Below are positions 52,139 to 61,563 of a stretch of 64,000 bases of DNA, in pieces. A program made the position numbers and the translations under genes. How positions within the stretch are numbered: the stretch's first letter is position 1; every line of letters begins with the position of its first letter. This DNA is from Flavobacterium hungaricum (GTDB taxonomy: Bacteria; Bacteroidota; Bacteroidia; Flavobacteriales; Flavobacteriaceae), in contig NZ_PRDM01000004.1 of the NCBI RefSeq assembly GCF_015182285.1, positions 62,001 to 126,000 on the forward strand. Direction: 5' to 3'. The notes beneath the pieces are model-generated. The model did no database searches, was not told the origin of the DNA, and worked only from the letters and a program-made list of their open reading frames with translations.

Positions 52139-53698
52139 CTAATATTTCTTATGTTCCCAAGAATCTTCAATTCTTTTGTAGATCCATTCTTTAAAATTAG
52201 CGTTGTCGTAAATCTCCCCCAGCAGTCCAATTGGATTACTGTACAAGGTATCACTTTCAAAAACAGCTTTCCAATCAATTGCGGCTTCAGGAAATCCAGA
52301 AAAAGACCCTGCTTTTTTCATTACTTTAAGAAATTCGTAAGCAATGAGACCGTGTCCTATAGCAGTTGGATGCACTCCGTCAAGACTAAAAAGACCTCCC
52401 GATTTGATTTCTTTTTTACGGGTAACACCGTAATAACGCGAATCAACTCTAGGGTGGCAGAACTCGAAATAAGAAGGATATTCATACGGCGGATTATTAT
52501 TATTTCTTTTAAGAGCCATTTGATTAAGAGCCGTCGCAATATCCACCAAATAGAACTTTGGTTTTCCTACTCTCTCATTAGCTTCTGCAACAATTTCTTG
52601 TATAATTCTGTTGTACATTCTTATGCAGTTGTCTATGTGTAAAATATCTCTTTGATTGAGGTGTTTCAACGTTATATCAAAGGTGTCTTCAAAAAGAAAA
52701 TAAGGATAATATTTACCATAAGAAACAGGTTCTTTAGTTCTCCCACCCAATTGGCCGACACCCATTGGTGCAGGATTTGCAGCATCAACAATCCACTCTG
52801 TTACTTCTATCATGGTTCTGCCGTAAGACTCTACGGCTTTGATAAGAGGGCAAATTGTGACAAGCGGAATAGTCGCAACAAAAACTTTATAATCCTTTTT
52901 ATCGGGATTACTTTCCATAATTTTTATTACTTGGTCCATCATATATTGGTATTCGACCCTAAAATCTTCTGGATGCCATAAGTTCCAATCGTTCTCTTTA
53001 CGTTCTTTATAACTTACCTTATCGGGTCCTTTTAAAAAAGCTGTCCCGTCTGGAGATGTTTGTTTTATTTTCAAATTTGTTACCGTTCCTAACGCATTAT
53101 TTGCGCCAAGCCATAAAATAACATTTTCTACTCCCTCGTTTTTGTGATGCTGCTGCAGCCAGTCTAACTGCGTGTAATTTTTATATTTACTGGGATTATC
53201 AGCATTTCCTGATCCTAAAACTTTAAATGCAGTTCTATGAAGGGCTTCATTAACAACACCAAAAAAATTATCGCCATTATCATTCGATTTTTTAATATAT
53301 TCTTCGCATAATCCTGGTGTTAACTGCCACGAATTAGAAATATCAAAACCTCTTACTGAGACATTATGATAGGCATTTTTCCCTAAACTTTTGCTGAGAC
53401 AGCCGTCTCCTCTCTCATAATAATCTTCTACCTCATCTAAGTAAGAATTAATAATAGCTGTTGCTTTGATCCATTCAAAAGGTCCCGAAATATTGGTATC
53501 CAGTCGACGTTCCAAACGACGGAAAACCGTTTCGAGATCTAAAGGAAGTCCTCCTTTTGACCATTCTGGAAAACAATAATTTTGCGCTTCTAAAATTTTT
53601 GCAAGCAGTGTTGAGTAACATTGGTCTGTTTTTGCTGCTGCTCCTGACATAAATCCCTGGGATATACTGTCACCAATTGTAAATAGTTTTACTGACAT
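52139..53698 (-). CDS. SGNH/GDSL-type hydrolase, cytoplasmic
   Basis: A 519-residue protein with the SGNH blocks: IGDSISQG at the N-terminus (Ser11), LGANNALG near residues 197-204 (block III) and DGVHPTAIGH near 440-449 (Asp440, His443). It has no signal peptide, which is unusual for such a large family member, and long insertions between blocks. Relatives hydrolyse or transfer acyl or acetyl esters on lipids or sugars. It is the first gene of the group with two membrane proteins, read from a clear promoter about 290 bases upstream. Confidence 0.88.
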   Translation of the reverse strand: MSVKLFTIGDSISQGFMSGAAAKTDQCYSTLLAKILEAQNYCFPEWSKGGLPLDLETVFRRLERRLDTNISGPFEWIKATAIINSYLDEVEDYYERGDGCLSKSLGKNAYHNVSVRGFDISNSWQLTPGLCEEYIKKSNDNGDNFFGVVNEALHRTAFKVLGSGNADNPSKYKNYTQLDWLQQHHKNEGVENVILWLGANNALGTVTNLKIKQTSPDGTAFLKGPDKVSYKERKENDWNLWHPEDFRVEYQYMMDQVIKIMESNPDKKDYKVFVATIPLVTICPLIKAVESYGRTMIEVTEWIVDAANPAPMGVGQLGGRTKEPVSYGKYYPYFLFEDTFDITLKHLNQRDILHIDNCIRMYNRIIQEIVAEANERVGKPKFYLVDIATALNQMALKRNNNNPPYEYPSYFEFCHPRVDSRYYGVTRKKEIKSGGLFSLDGVHPTAIGHGLIAYEFLKVMKKAGSFSGFPEAAIDWKAVFESDTLYSNPIGLLGEIYDNANFKEWIYKRIEDSWEHKKY

Positions 53699-53984
53699 GT
53701 CTAAATATTTTTATTTTATTAATAATAATTTTAAACGGTAGAATTGCGGGCACCTTTAGAAAAACTGCGTTCTGAATTTGATCTGTAAATTGTTTGGGCA
53801 TCACAAAAACAATTCGTTTGAACTTGATTCGAAAATGCAATGAAAAAGTGCAAATTGGCTCGGAAATTAAATCTGAAAGGAGTGTAGAGAAGTTTGGTTT
53901 TAATAAAAATGCGCCGAATAGCGGCTTTAGTACTAAAAAAATCAATTTACTATAAGTCAACTTGAGTTTTAAAGTAAATACATA

Positions 53985-54011
53985 CAAATATACATTTTAT
54001 AAAAATCACAA
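53985..54011 (-). promoter_or_regulatory. Promoter of the SGNH/SPOR-like/pYEATS gene set
   Basis: On the minus strand TTG (54009-54011), 16 bases, then TATATTTG (53985-53992), an exact TAnnTTTG match. Confidence 0.6.
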
Positions 54012-54148
54012 TATCAGGTAATTATACTTGTTTTATTTGTTTTTAAAAAAATATTTTTATACGTACAAATTAGATTTATCCTGATCCACAAGTTCCGGAG
54101 GATTTATTTCGAAACAGATTTAATGGATTCGTTACAACCAAGACACGA

Positions 54149-54187
54149 ATTTACAAGGATTTTAATTATACGTAAATCCTTGTAAAT
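54149..54187. repeat. Perfect 14-bp inverted repeat
   Basis: ATTTACAAGGATTT and AAATCCTTGTAAAT with an 11-base spacer, flanked by CACGA and CCGCG. The wording (cacgaatttacaaggat) resembles dispersed intergenic elements of Bacteroidota as I recall them. It lies past the stop of the small barrel gene (minus strand) and lacks a T-run. Confidence 0.6.
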
Positions 54188-54248
54188 CCGCGTTTTTGGG
54201 AAGGCAGATTTTTAACCGCCTCAAATTAAAAATCGATGAATTTAAGTT

Positions 54249-54803
54249 TTAGAAAAAGAAGTAACCAACAGAGAATTGAAATACTCCGTTTTTATTTTTA
54301 AAAGAAGAACCTTCCAAATTATTAATATCTGTTAACCCCAGATTGTACCTTAGACCAAAATTAAGTCCGTTTTCAAATTTGTAACCCAATCCAAAATTAA
54401 CGCCGAAATCAAAAGTATTAAACGAGTCTTTTACATTAATCTTTTCATTTTTAGCAGAAAGTAAAAAGCCTATTTGCGGTCCGGCTTCAACACTAAATCC
54501 TTTTGTTACATAATATTTCCCCACTAAAGGAACGTTTAGATAATTTAAGGCAACTACATCATCACCAAAACTATATCCTTGACGAGAATACATTATTTCG
54601 GGTTGGAAAGAAAATTTTTCGGATAGTGGGATTTCCGATAAAACACCAAAATTGTATGATGTTACATAATCAATATTTTCGGTATTGTCTCCGCTGACAG
54701 TTGCAAAGTTTAAACCTCCTTTGACACCAAATTTAATTTCTTGGGCATTGCCATTTACAAACCCTAAAACTGTAAAAACAGCTAGTACTAAAAATTTTTT
54801 CAT
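54249..54803 (-). CDS. Small outer membrane beta-barrel protein (porin family)
   Basis: A 184-residue protein with a signal peptide (cut after NGNAQ, residue 21). The mature part alternates about eight amphipathic strands (KFGVKGGLNFATV, FSFQPEIMYSRQGYSF, VEAGPQIGFLLSA and others) and ends in an aromatic FQFSVGYFFF, typical of the OMP_b-brl_2 group. Function beyond membrane integrity is unknown. Single gene, 88 bases downstream of the AraC-type regulator gene's stop. Confidence 0.88.
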   Translation of the reverse strand: MKKFLVLAVFTVLGFVNGNAQEIKFGVKGGLNFATVSGDNTENIDYVTSYNFGVLSEIPLSEKFSFQPEIMYSRQGYSFGDDVVALNYLNVPLVGKYYVTKGFSVEAGPQIGFLLSAKNEKINVKDSFNTFDFGVNFGLGYKFENGLNFGLRYNLGLTDINNLEGSSFKNKNGVFQFSVGYFFF

Positions 54804-54891
54804 AAAATGTGATTTGAATTATTTGAATGCAAAATTCACATAAGAGAAATTGGCAAAGGTTTCAAAAGCTTAAAAATGTACAAAATGGCAC

Positions 54892-56046
54892 CTATTTACT
54901 CGTATTTTTATACTCGTTCGGTGTCTGACCGGTAACTTTTTTAAAGGCTTTGTAAAAAGTTGTTTTTGAAGTAAACCCAGATTCTAATCCCATCGCCAGA
55001 AGATTGTAGTTTTCGTATTCAGAATCTGAGATCATTTCCTTGAAAGCTTCAACCCGATAGCTGTTTATGTAATTGGCAAAGTTGTCTCCTGTTACGGTGT
55101 TTACAATTTGTGAAACATAACCGGCACTTATGCCCAGTTTTTCTGCCACTTTTTCTCGGCTTAATGTACTGTCTGTATAAATGTGCTGTTCTTTGCAGAG
55201 AAGTTCTAGTTTTTGGAAATAAAGATTATCTGCCGTAATCGATTCTCTGTATTCTTCCGAGATACTATTTTCTTCTGTTAGGCTGTTTTCTATAATTTGC
55301 AGACCGGCAGTTGAAACAGCTGCATCGCTGTTGAGAAAATTATAGATGGCATCTTTGTTTTTGGCAAGCTTGTATTTGTAAATGCCTATATAAGCTGTCC
55401 AGTGCATTACAAATGTTGCCGCTAAAGCCAGCCCGCTCATGGTAGAAGAAATGTCTGAATGATAAAACAAACCAGACAAATAGGTCGTGAGCCAGACAAA
55501 TAACAACAAATACATAATCGTTAATAAGGTGATGACCCATTTTTTCTCTTGGGGATCTTTTAAATACCTTATCATGAAATAAGAGTAAAAAGGGAGAACG
55601 ATGATGATGATAACAGCCAGTAAAAGCTGTATTACCTGAAGTATATTGATTAGATACAAGAAGGACTCAGGGATTTTATAAATTCCTGCTACATAATCTA
55701 GATAGAGTGTGATATTAAGAGTACTGGCATAGGTAAATGGAATGTAATACAAATACGTATTTTGCCTTTTTTTTACCGCATCATTTATGCGGTTTATAAT
55801 AAACAGAAATGTGAAAACAGGCAATAGAAATATCCAATCGATAACGTCTATAAAACGTAATAACGGATAGGTTTTAAATACATGTTCTAATTCAAAAACA
55901 TAGTTTAGCAAAATAATGGAAAGTGCAAATAGTAAGTATGCTAAATATTTGTTTGAATTGCTATTGAATAAGGAAGATTTTAAAATTATGATGCCCAAGA
56001 TTATTCCCTGAAAAACTGCAATATTTAAAAGTGTGGTATAAATCAA
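54892..56046 (-). CDS. Membrane-bound AraC-family transcription regulator
   Basis: A 384-residue protein with about seven hydrophobic helices in residues 1-225 and a C-terminal AraC-type DNA-binding domain (about 270-380) with two HTH units: LSREKVAEKLGISAGYVSQIV and MGLESGFTSKTTFYKAFKKV, ending TPNEYKN. The start is TTG 56046; no better start is seen in frame. Such membrane AraC proteins sense a signal at the membrane. It lies downstream of the second SusC/SusD pair and may control it, though a terminator separates the two. Confidence 0.88.
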   Translation of the reverse strand: MIYTTLLNIAVFQGIILGIIILKSSLFNSNSNKYLAYLLFALSIILLNYVFELEHVFKTYPLLRFIDVIDWIFLLPVFTFLFIINRINDAVKKRQNTYLYYIPFTYASTLNITLYLDYVAGIYKIPESFLYLINILQVIQLLLAVIIIIVLPFYSYFMIRYLKDPQEKKWVITLLTIMYLLLFVWLTTYLSGLFYHSDISSTMSGLALAATFVMHWTAYIGIYKYKLAKNKDAIYNFLNSDAAVSTAGLQIIENSLTEENSISEEYRESITADNLYFQKLELLCKEQHIYTDSTLSREKVAEKLGISAGYVSQIVNTVTGDNFANYINSYRVEAFKEMISDSEYENYNLLAMGLESGFTSKTTFYKAFKKVTGQTPNEYKNTSK

Positions 56047-56246
56047 TTTTTTAAGATAAAAGTTGTTTTAAGATATCATGGGAATCAATCATTCTTTAAA
56101 TTTATTTTATAAGAATTGACAAAACGAATTTATAGCAATACGGATAACTTTTTTAACGGATTAAGAAATGATTAACTAAAAGAATCGTTAATTTTTTAAA
56201 AAAAACTTCTGTTTCTCCCATCAAAACACAACCGATATAAAATAAT

Positions 56247-56272
56247 AAACAGCGCCTGTTATGGCGCTGTTT
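56247..56272 (-). terminator. Rho-independent terminator after the second susD
   Basis: A perfect 10-bp stem, AAACAGCGCC against GGCGCTGTTT, with a 6-base loop, 48 bases past the susD stop. On the minus strand a T-rich stretch (TTTATTATTTT) follows. Confidence 0.85.
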
Positions 56273-56319
56273 ATCGAAAACTAACTTACTTAACTCAACT
56301 TAAACTTTCCTTTTAATTC

Positions 56320-57819
56320 TTAATACCCAGGATTATTATCACTCGGTTTTATATTAGGATTTGAAGAAGTTTCTCTATTCGGGATAGGCCATAATTCGCT
56401 TTTTCCAGCGGTAAAACCTGTTCCCTGCAGTTCGGTTCCTGCAATCCCCCATCTTATAATATCATCAAAACGAGATTGCTCACCAGCTAATTCCACTTTA
56501 CGTTCGTGAACAATTGCGGCAAAAACAGCCTCTTTTGTCGGAGCAATATTGGTTGTTAGATTGGCTCTGTCCCTAACTTGTTTAATATAGGCAATCGCTG
56601 CTGTCTGCGAACCTCCGTCTCTTTGGTTTTCACATTCCGCTTTCATCAGCAATACATCAGCATAACGCATCACTTTGAAGTTAATGCTTGATCGCAGGGC
56701 TTCATCTTCTCTTATGTAATAGTTTTGGTATTTTTTCCATCCCGCTCTTCTAATACCTGCAGAAGTAGTAAAATTACTGGCAACCATTACCTTTTTCCCC
56801 TCTAAGTAAGGAGAGCCTGGCAGATAAAAAGTATCTCCAAAACGGTTATCACCTGTTTCATAAGAATCCAACAAATCATCAGACGGATATACGTTGTACC
56901 AGCTTAAGTTTCCATATTCCTGTCCTCTTAAAGTCGCCTCTTCAAAACCAGTTCCGCCACTGTCACCTTGAGAACCCCATTGATCACCAGTTCCATTTTT
57001 TGCGTCAAACTCAATCTCAAAAATCGATTCTTTACCATGCTCCGTTTCTTCCATAAAGTTGTTATAAAAACTGCCTTTATCTTCAAGACTGAATCCGGTA
57101 ACATTATTAAAAGCGGTAAGAGCCTGATCATATTTCTTTTGATACAATAAAACTTTACCCAAATAAGCATAAGCGGCCTCCTTTGTCGCTCTTCCTGCTG
57201 TTTCTACCCCTCTTGCCAAAAGATTTTGAGAAGCAAATACAAGATCTTCTTCAATCAAAGCATATACTTCTGCCTTTGGACTTCTTGCATTACCAATTAT
57301 ATTGTTTGTTTTGTAAATTGGTAAATCACCAAAACGTTTTACCAATAAAAAATAATAATAGGCTCTTAAAAAATGCGCTTCGCCCAAAAACTTGTTTTTT
57401 TGTTCTTGCGGCAAAACCAACTCTGTCAAAGCATTGATTTTAGCTTCATTATCCAGCACAAAGTTAGCTCTCGAAATTCCGATGTAGCACGATTCCCAAT
57501 AATATTGAATGATATCGTTACCTGCATTAAAAGAAAAATCCTGAAAAGGTTTTTTATTTCCTTCTAATTGCGGATTCCCCAAAGTTTCCTGGCTCATAAG
57601 ATCCATTGCAAAAGAAAAATTTCTTCCATAAAGTCCTCTTGTCTGCAAATTAGCGTAAGAAGCATTTACTGCTGATTGTACCTGATCTTTTGTTTTAAAG
57701 AAGGTATCAGGAGATAAGGTGTTCGGATTACTTAATTCTAATTCGCTCGTGTCACATGAAGTTAAAGCTAAAACTCCCGACAATACTGTAAGTATATATT
57801 TTATTTTTCTCATCATCAT
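56320..57819 (-). CDS. RagB/SusD family outer membrane lipoprotein (second pair)
   Basis: A 499-residue lipoprotein with lipobox LALTSC (Cys22 or so); three consecutive methionines leave the exact start open between 57813 and 57819. It shows the SusD pattern FLGEAHFLRAYYYFLLVKRFGDLP and the C-terminal ELAGEQSRFDDIIRWG block. It would cap the SusC barrel encoded 6 bases upstream. The substrate is not evident: no glycosidase, sulfatase or peptidase gene lies in the pair's vicinity. Confidence 0.95.
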   Translation of the reverse strand: MMMRKIKYILTVLSGVLALTSCDTSELELSNPNTLSPDTFFKTKDQVQSAVNASYANLQTRGLYGRNFSFAMDLMSQETLGNPQLEGNKKPFQDFSFNAGNDIIQYYWESCYIGISRANFVLDNEAKINALTELVLPQEQKNKFLGEAHFLRAYYYFLLVKRFGDLPIYKTNNIIGNARSPKAEVYALIEEDLVFASQNLLARGVETAGRATKEAAYAYLGKVLLYQKKYDQALTAFNNVTGFSLEDKGSFYNNFMEETEHGKESIFEIEFDAKNGTGDQWGSQGDSGGTGFEEATLRGQEYGNLSWYNVYPSDDLLDSYETGDNRFGDTFYLPGSPYLEGKKVMVASNFTTSAGIRRAGWKKYQNYYIREDEALRSSINFKVMRYADVLLMKAECENQRDGGSQTAAIAYIKQVRDRANLTTNIAPTKEAVFAAIVHERKVELAGEQSRFDDIIRWGIAGTELQGTGFTAGKSELWPIPNRETSSNPNIKPSDNNPGY

Positions 57820-57825
57820 TATAAA

Positions 57826-60800
57826 TTAAAATGTAACATCAAGTCCAAAAATGATAGATTTTGGCTGCGGATATCTTCCTAAATCAATACCAGCAGAATT
57901 GGCATTTGCATCTGCACGTGCAATTTCAGGATCCAAACCAGTGTATTTTGTAATTGTGATAAGATTTTGACCGCTTAGATAAAATCTTACTTTAGAAAAA
58001 TAGGTTTTAAAGGCATCGCCAGACAGTGTATATCCTATTGCAATATTTTTTAATCTGGTATAAGAACCGTCTTCAATGTAACGCTGGTTTGCCGAAGACC
58101 AGTTTATATCTGCTCCTTGTGCTCTCGGCAATGAAGCTGATGGATTGGTAACGGTACCATTTACGACAACTGCTCGATCCAGAACATCAGTACTGGCATT
58201 AAACAAACGATTCATTCCTTGTAAGTCAAAAGTGTTTGCGTTGTATATATCATTTCCTTGAACTCCAGATATAAAACAATTAAAATCGAAATTTTTATAA
58301 GCGGCATTCAGATTTAAACCATAAGTAAAATCAGGATAAGGATTCCCAATATTAGTTTTGTCTCCAGAGTTAATAATCTTATTGCCGTCACGGTCTATAA
58401 TTCTGATATCCCCTGGTTTTACAGCAGTCTGTCCAGGTCCAAAAACAGCATCAACCTCTGCTTGGTTTTGATAAATTCCGTTCGTTTGATATCCGTAGAA
58501 ATAAAATAAGGGCTGTCCTACTTCCAGTCTTGAGAAGTTTTCTAAACCAGCTCTTGGAACCGGCCCGCCTAAAACACTCGTTACGCCTGGGGCTAAACTT
58601 ACTACTTCATTTTTACTTGTTCCTAAATTTGCAACGGCAGACCAGGTAAAATCTCCTTTTCTGTCGTTATACCCTAATGATATTTCATAACCGCTTACTT
58701 TTACATCTGCAATGTTCTGAATCTGAGTACCGCCGCCCGCAGATCCAACAGAAGCAGGAAGAGGCACTGCAAAAAGAATATCACTGCTTTTGTTATTGAA
58801 ATACTCAAAAGAACCTGTTATTCTTTCCTCCAAAAAGCCAAAATCCACACCTATATTTCGATCCAGTTTAGACTCCCATTTCAAATTAGGATTTGCAGCA
58901 ACTCCAAGCGAAACACCAGGTGCATTTGCGCCACCAATCGGATAATTATAGTTTGCAATTAAAGTAGAACTGTATTGATAATTCTCAATTCTGTCATTTC
59001 CTGTTGTTCCTGTACTAGCTCTAAGTTTTAAGGTGCTGAAAACAGAATTTTCCATAAAACTTTCTTTGGCTATATTCCAGCCTAAAGCAACCGAATAGAA
59101 ATTACCCCAGCGGTTATTCGATCCAAAACGAGATGATGCATCTCGGCGCCCTGAAACAGCAAGCAGATATTTGTCATTGTAATCGTAATTAATACGCACG
59201 ATGTAACCAATGTTTTTTTCTTCATAATTGGCAGATCCCAAGTTACCTTCATTGTAACGCAGCTGATCAATTTCATCAGAAATATTATAACGGCTTCCCG
59301 CAACTAAGCTTTGCGATTTTCCATCAATTTTAGTAATAACTCCCAGTACTTCAAGATTATGTTTACCTGCAATTGTAGTTTTATAATTTAAACTATTATC
59401 AAAAACAATGGTCTGGCCTTGAGAATTTGTTTCGGCAGTGGTAGAAAATGCTTGTTTGTGATAAGAACCATCCTGATAGCTGGGAACAAAAGTGTGGTCT
59501 TTACTTGTAAAGTAATCTAATGACACCTGCGATCTAAATTTTAAGCCTTTTAAAATTTCTAATTCAGCATAGATGTTTCCGATTAGAGACAAATTATTAA
59601 TTTTCTGATACCCCAAATTGGCTACACGAACCGGATTTTCTGCATCATTACCGTCAACAGCACTTGGACCTTGGTAACCGCCTAAATTTTCTTCATTATA
59701 AACAGGAAAGTACGGTGCCATCTTAATAGCGTGCTCCAATAATGTTCTTCCTCCGGCACTGCGCTCTGGATTAATTGTACTGAACGAAACGCCAATATTA
59801 CTTCCGACTTTAAGTTTGCCAATGTCTTGAGTATTATTTGCTCTAAACGAATAACGTTCAAAACCAGTATTGATAACCGCACCGACTTGTTTTAAATATT
59901 CCGCAGAATAACGGCTTGTAGATTTCTCAGTTCCGCTGGAAAAACTTAGGTTGTAATCCTGCATTAAGCCGGTTTGAAAAATCTGATCCTGCCAGTTCGT
60001 ACTTGTATTTCCAAATTCTGCAGCTCTCGCCGTTAAATCACTCCCAAGATCTTTTGCATACTGAAGATATTGCTGTGTATTTAAAACACTGTATCTTTTT
60101 GTAATTTCCTGTCCGCCGATATAGGTTCCAAATGTCAGCTGGCCCGCGCCTTTCTTACCTTTTTTTGTCGTCACCACAATAACACCATTAAAAGCTTTTG
60201 ATCCGTATAAAGCCGTTGTCGAAGCGTCTTTTAAAACAGATATGCTTTCAATATCATTAGGACTCAGACCAGAAAGATTACTCGTCAATACACCATCAAT
60301 TACATACAAAGGTGCACTATTTCCCATCGTAGCCAGACCACGAATAGTCACAGTAGGATTTGATCCCGGCGCCCCATTAACAACAGTAACCCCCGCAGCA
60401 CGACCTTGTAAAGCCGATTCGGCATTTGTAATAGGAACAGCAGCAATGTCTTTTGAGCTGACGGTAGAAATAGCTCCCGTTACTTTGGTTCTTTTTTGAG
60501 TTCCGTACGCGACTACCACTTCACTTAAATTTTGGGTAGAAAGTACTAGAGTAACATTGATTGAACTTCTTTGTCCAGGTGTAATAGTCTGCGAAATCAA
60601 GCCTACATAAGAAAAAGTAATCTTATCTGTCGGATTTACACCTTTTAAAGAATACTTACCATCAAAATCTGTAGAAGCACTATTTTGTGTTCCTTCTACA
60701 TTAATACTCGCACCAGGCAGGGGAAATCCCGACGGATCGGTAACAACACCCTGAATTGTTTTTGACTGGGCGATTAAATGCTGGCTGCCGGTTATCAGCA

Positions 60801-60834
60801 GCCCAATGAGTGCAATTTTAATTTTTAACATCAT
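57826..60834 (-). CDS. SusC/RagA TonB-dependent transporter (second pair)
   Basis: A 1002-residue outer membrane transporter without an STN domain. The signal peptide ends near residue 22; a carboxypeptidase-regulatory-like domain follows (about 26-105, with GFPLPGASINVEGTQNSAST), then the plug (about 110-230, with PLYVIDGVLT and TTALYGSKAFNGV) and a 22-strand type barrel ending IIFGLDVTF. It imports a nutrient handed over by the SusD partner. Without sigma/anti-sigma genes, control may come from the membrane AraC regulator downstream (inference). Confidence 0.95.
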   Translation of the reverse strand: MMLKIKIALIGLLITGSQHLIAQSKTIQGVVTDPSGFPLPGASINVEGTQNSASTDFDGKYSLKGVNPTDKITFSYVGLISQTITPGQRSSINVTLVLSTQNLSEVVVAYGTQKRTKVTGAISTVSSKDIAAVPITNAESALQGRAAGVTVVNGAPGSNPTVTIRGLATMGNSAPLYVIDGVLTSNLSGLSPNDIESISVLKDASTTALYGSKAFNGVIVVTTKKGKKGAGQLTFGTYIGGQEITKRYSVLNTQQYLQYAKDLGSDLTARAAEFGNTSTNWQDQIFQTGLMQDYNLSFSSGTEKSTSRYSAEYLKQVGAVINTGFERYSFRANNTQDIGKLKVGSNIGVSFSTINPERSAGGRTLLEHAIKMAPYFPVYNEENLGGYQGPSAVDGNDAENPVRVANLGYQKINNLSLIGNIYAELEILKGLKFRSQVSLDYFTSKDHTFVPSYQDGSYHKQAFSTTAETNSQGQTIVFDNSLNYKTTIAGKHNLEVLGVITKIDGKSQSLVAGSRYNISDEIDQLRYNEGNLGSANYEEKNIGYIVRINYDYNDKYLLAVSGRRDASSRFGSNNRWGNFYSVALGWNIAKESFMENSVFSTLKLRASTGTTGNDRIENYQYSSTLIANYNYPIGGANAPGVSLGVAANPNLKWESKLDRNIGVDFGFLEERITGSFEYFNNKSSDILFAVPLPASVGSAGGGTQIQNIADVKVSGYEISLGYNDRKGDFTWSAVANLGTSKNEVVSLAPGVTSVLGGPVPRAGLENFSRLEVGQPLFYFYGYQTNGIYQNQAEVDAVFGPGQTAVKPGDIRIIDRDGNKIINSGDKTNIGNPYPDFTYGLNLNAAYKNFDFNCFISGVQGNDIYNANTFDLQGMNRLFNASTDVLDRAVVVNGTVTNPSASLPRAQGADINWSSANQRYIEDGSYTRLKNIAIGYTLSGDAFKTYFSKVRFYLSGQNLITITKYTGLDPEIARADANANSAGIDLGRYPQPKSIIFGLDVTF

Positions 60835-60878
60835 ACTAGTGGTTTTGTGTTTGGTTTAAATAGTTTGTTTGATAACAA

Positions 60879-60907
60879 CAAATATAGAAAAACAAACAAA
60901 AAAGCAA
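60879..60907 (-). promoter_or_regulatory. Promoter of the second susC-susD pair
   Basis: On the minus strand TTG (60905-60907), 18 bases, then TATATTTG (60879-60886), an exact TAnnTTTG match, 45 bases before the ATG. Confidence 0.6.
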
Positions 60908-61420
60908 TCGGTTGTTTTAGATATTTTTTAAACTATCAATAAAAATTAATTAAAATAAAAGTATTTAATTTAATAAAAAGAATAATTAATTACGAATTAA
61001 TCAACGCAACAATGTTTTATAGTAAAAAACTTAGTTTATTAATAGTCATTTTGACCATTTGCTAAAAATTAAATAATATGTTATATTTTTTAATTTTTTG
61101 AGTAAAATCTTATTTGAAGTTGTAAAAAATAAGTTTTTAACTACTAAAAATAAATGATGAGGATTCGAAATGAAGTTTTACTTACACCGATCAGAAAAAA
61201 GTTTTTTTTATTGCTGACTAAAATCAAAATACAATCGGTTGTTAACTTTGTTTTCGCAAGGTTTTTTACAGAATTTTATCACCGAAATAAGGCAGTAAAA
61301 TATTTTAGATAATTTGATGGGTAAAATTCTAAATCTTCCACATTGACAGGAGTATTTATCTAAAAACAAAAAAACAACACAGGCAGGTATAATGGAAATA
61401 AACTGCACAAAGACGAAATT

Positions 61421-61451
61421 GGGTTACTACCCAGCAGCTGGACAATAACCC
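61421..61451. repeat. Nested inverted repeat
   Basis: GGGTTA and TAACCC (outer pair) enclose CCAGC-A-GCTGG (inner palindrome). It is 113 bases past the MFS gene stop. It could be a hairpin or an operator; no T-run follows. Confidence 0.4.
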
Positions 61452-61563
61452 ATTTTCGATGCAAAATATTTATATTTTCATGATTTATTCCACAGCCAAG
61501 TCTATAAAATTTCTGCCGTGAAAATCATTTTTTTGTGATTCCTAGAAAAGGAAAACATTTAGC

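Larger units (their letters stand above)
53699..54248. other. Intergenic region upstream of the SGNH gene
   Basis: About 550 bases. A 280-base leader runs from the promoter at 53985-54011 to the SGNH ATG; a 105-codon frame inside it (53670-53987) starts with TTG within the promoter, has no family features and is rejected. The right part has a dispersed-type inverted repeat. I see no other gene. Confidence 0.5.
60835..61563. other. Intergenic region upstream of the second susC
   Basis: About 729 very AT-rich bases with no gene I can support; a 66-codon minus-strand frame at 61208-61408 shows no family features. It holds the susC promoter at its left end and a nested inverted repeat at 61421-61451. 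The phrase AATCGGTTGTT occurs twice (60906, 61232). Confidence 0.5.

Noticed and set aside
52151..52642. 163-codon plus-strand frame inside the SGNH hydrolase gene
   Set aside because: Shadow of the SGNH gene, which carries all catalytic blocks; the plus-strand product has no family features.
53670..53987. 105-codon minus-strand frame upstream of the SGNH gene
   Set aside because: It starts with TTG inside the promoter -7 box, overlaps the SGNH start, and its product is low in complexity with no motif.
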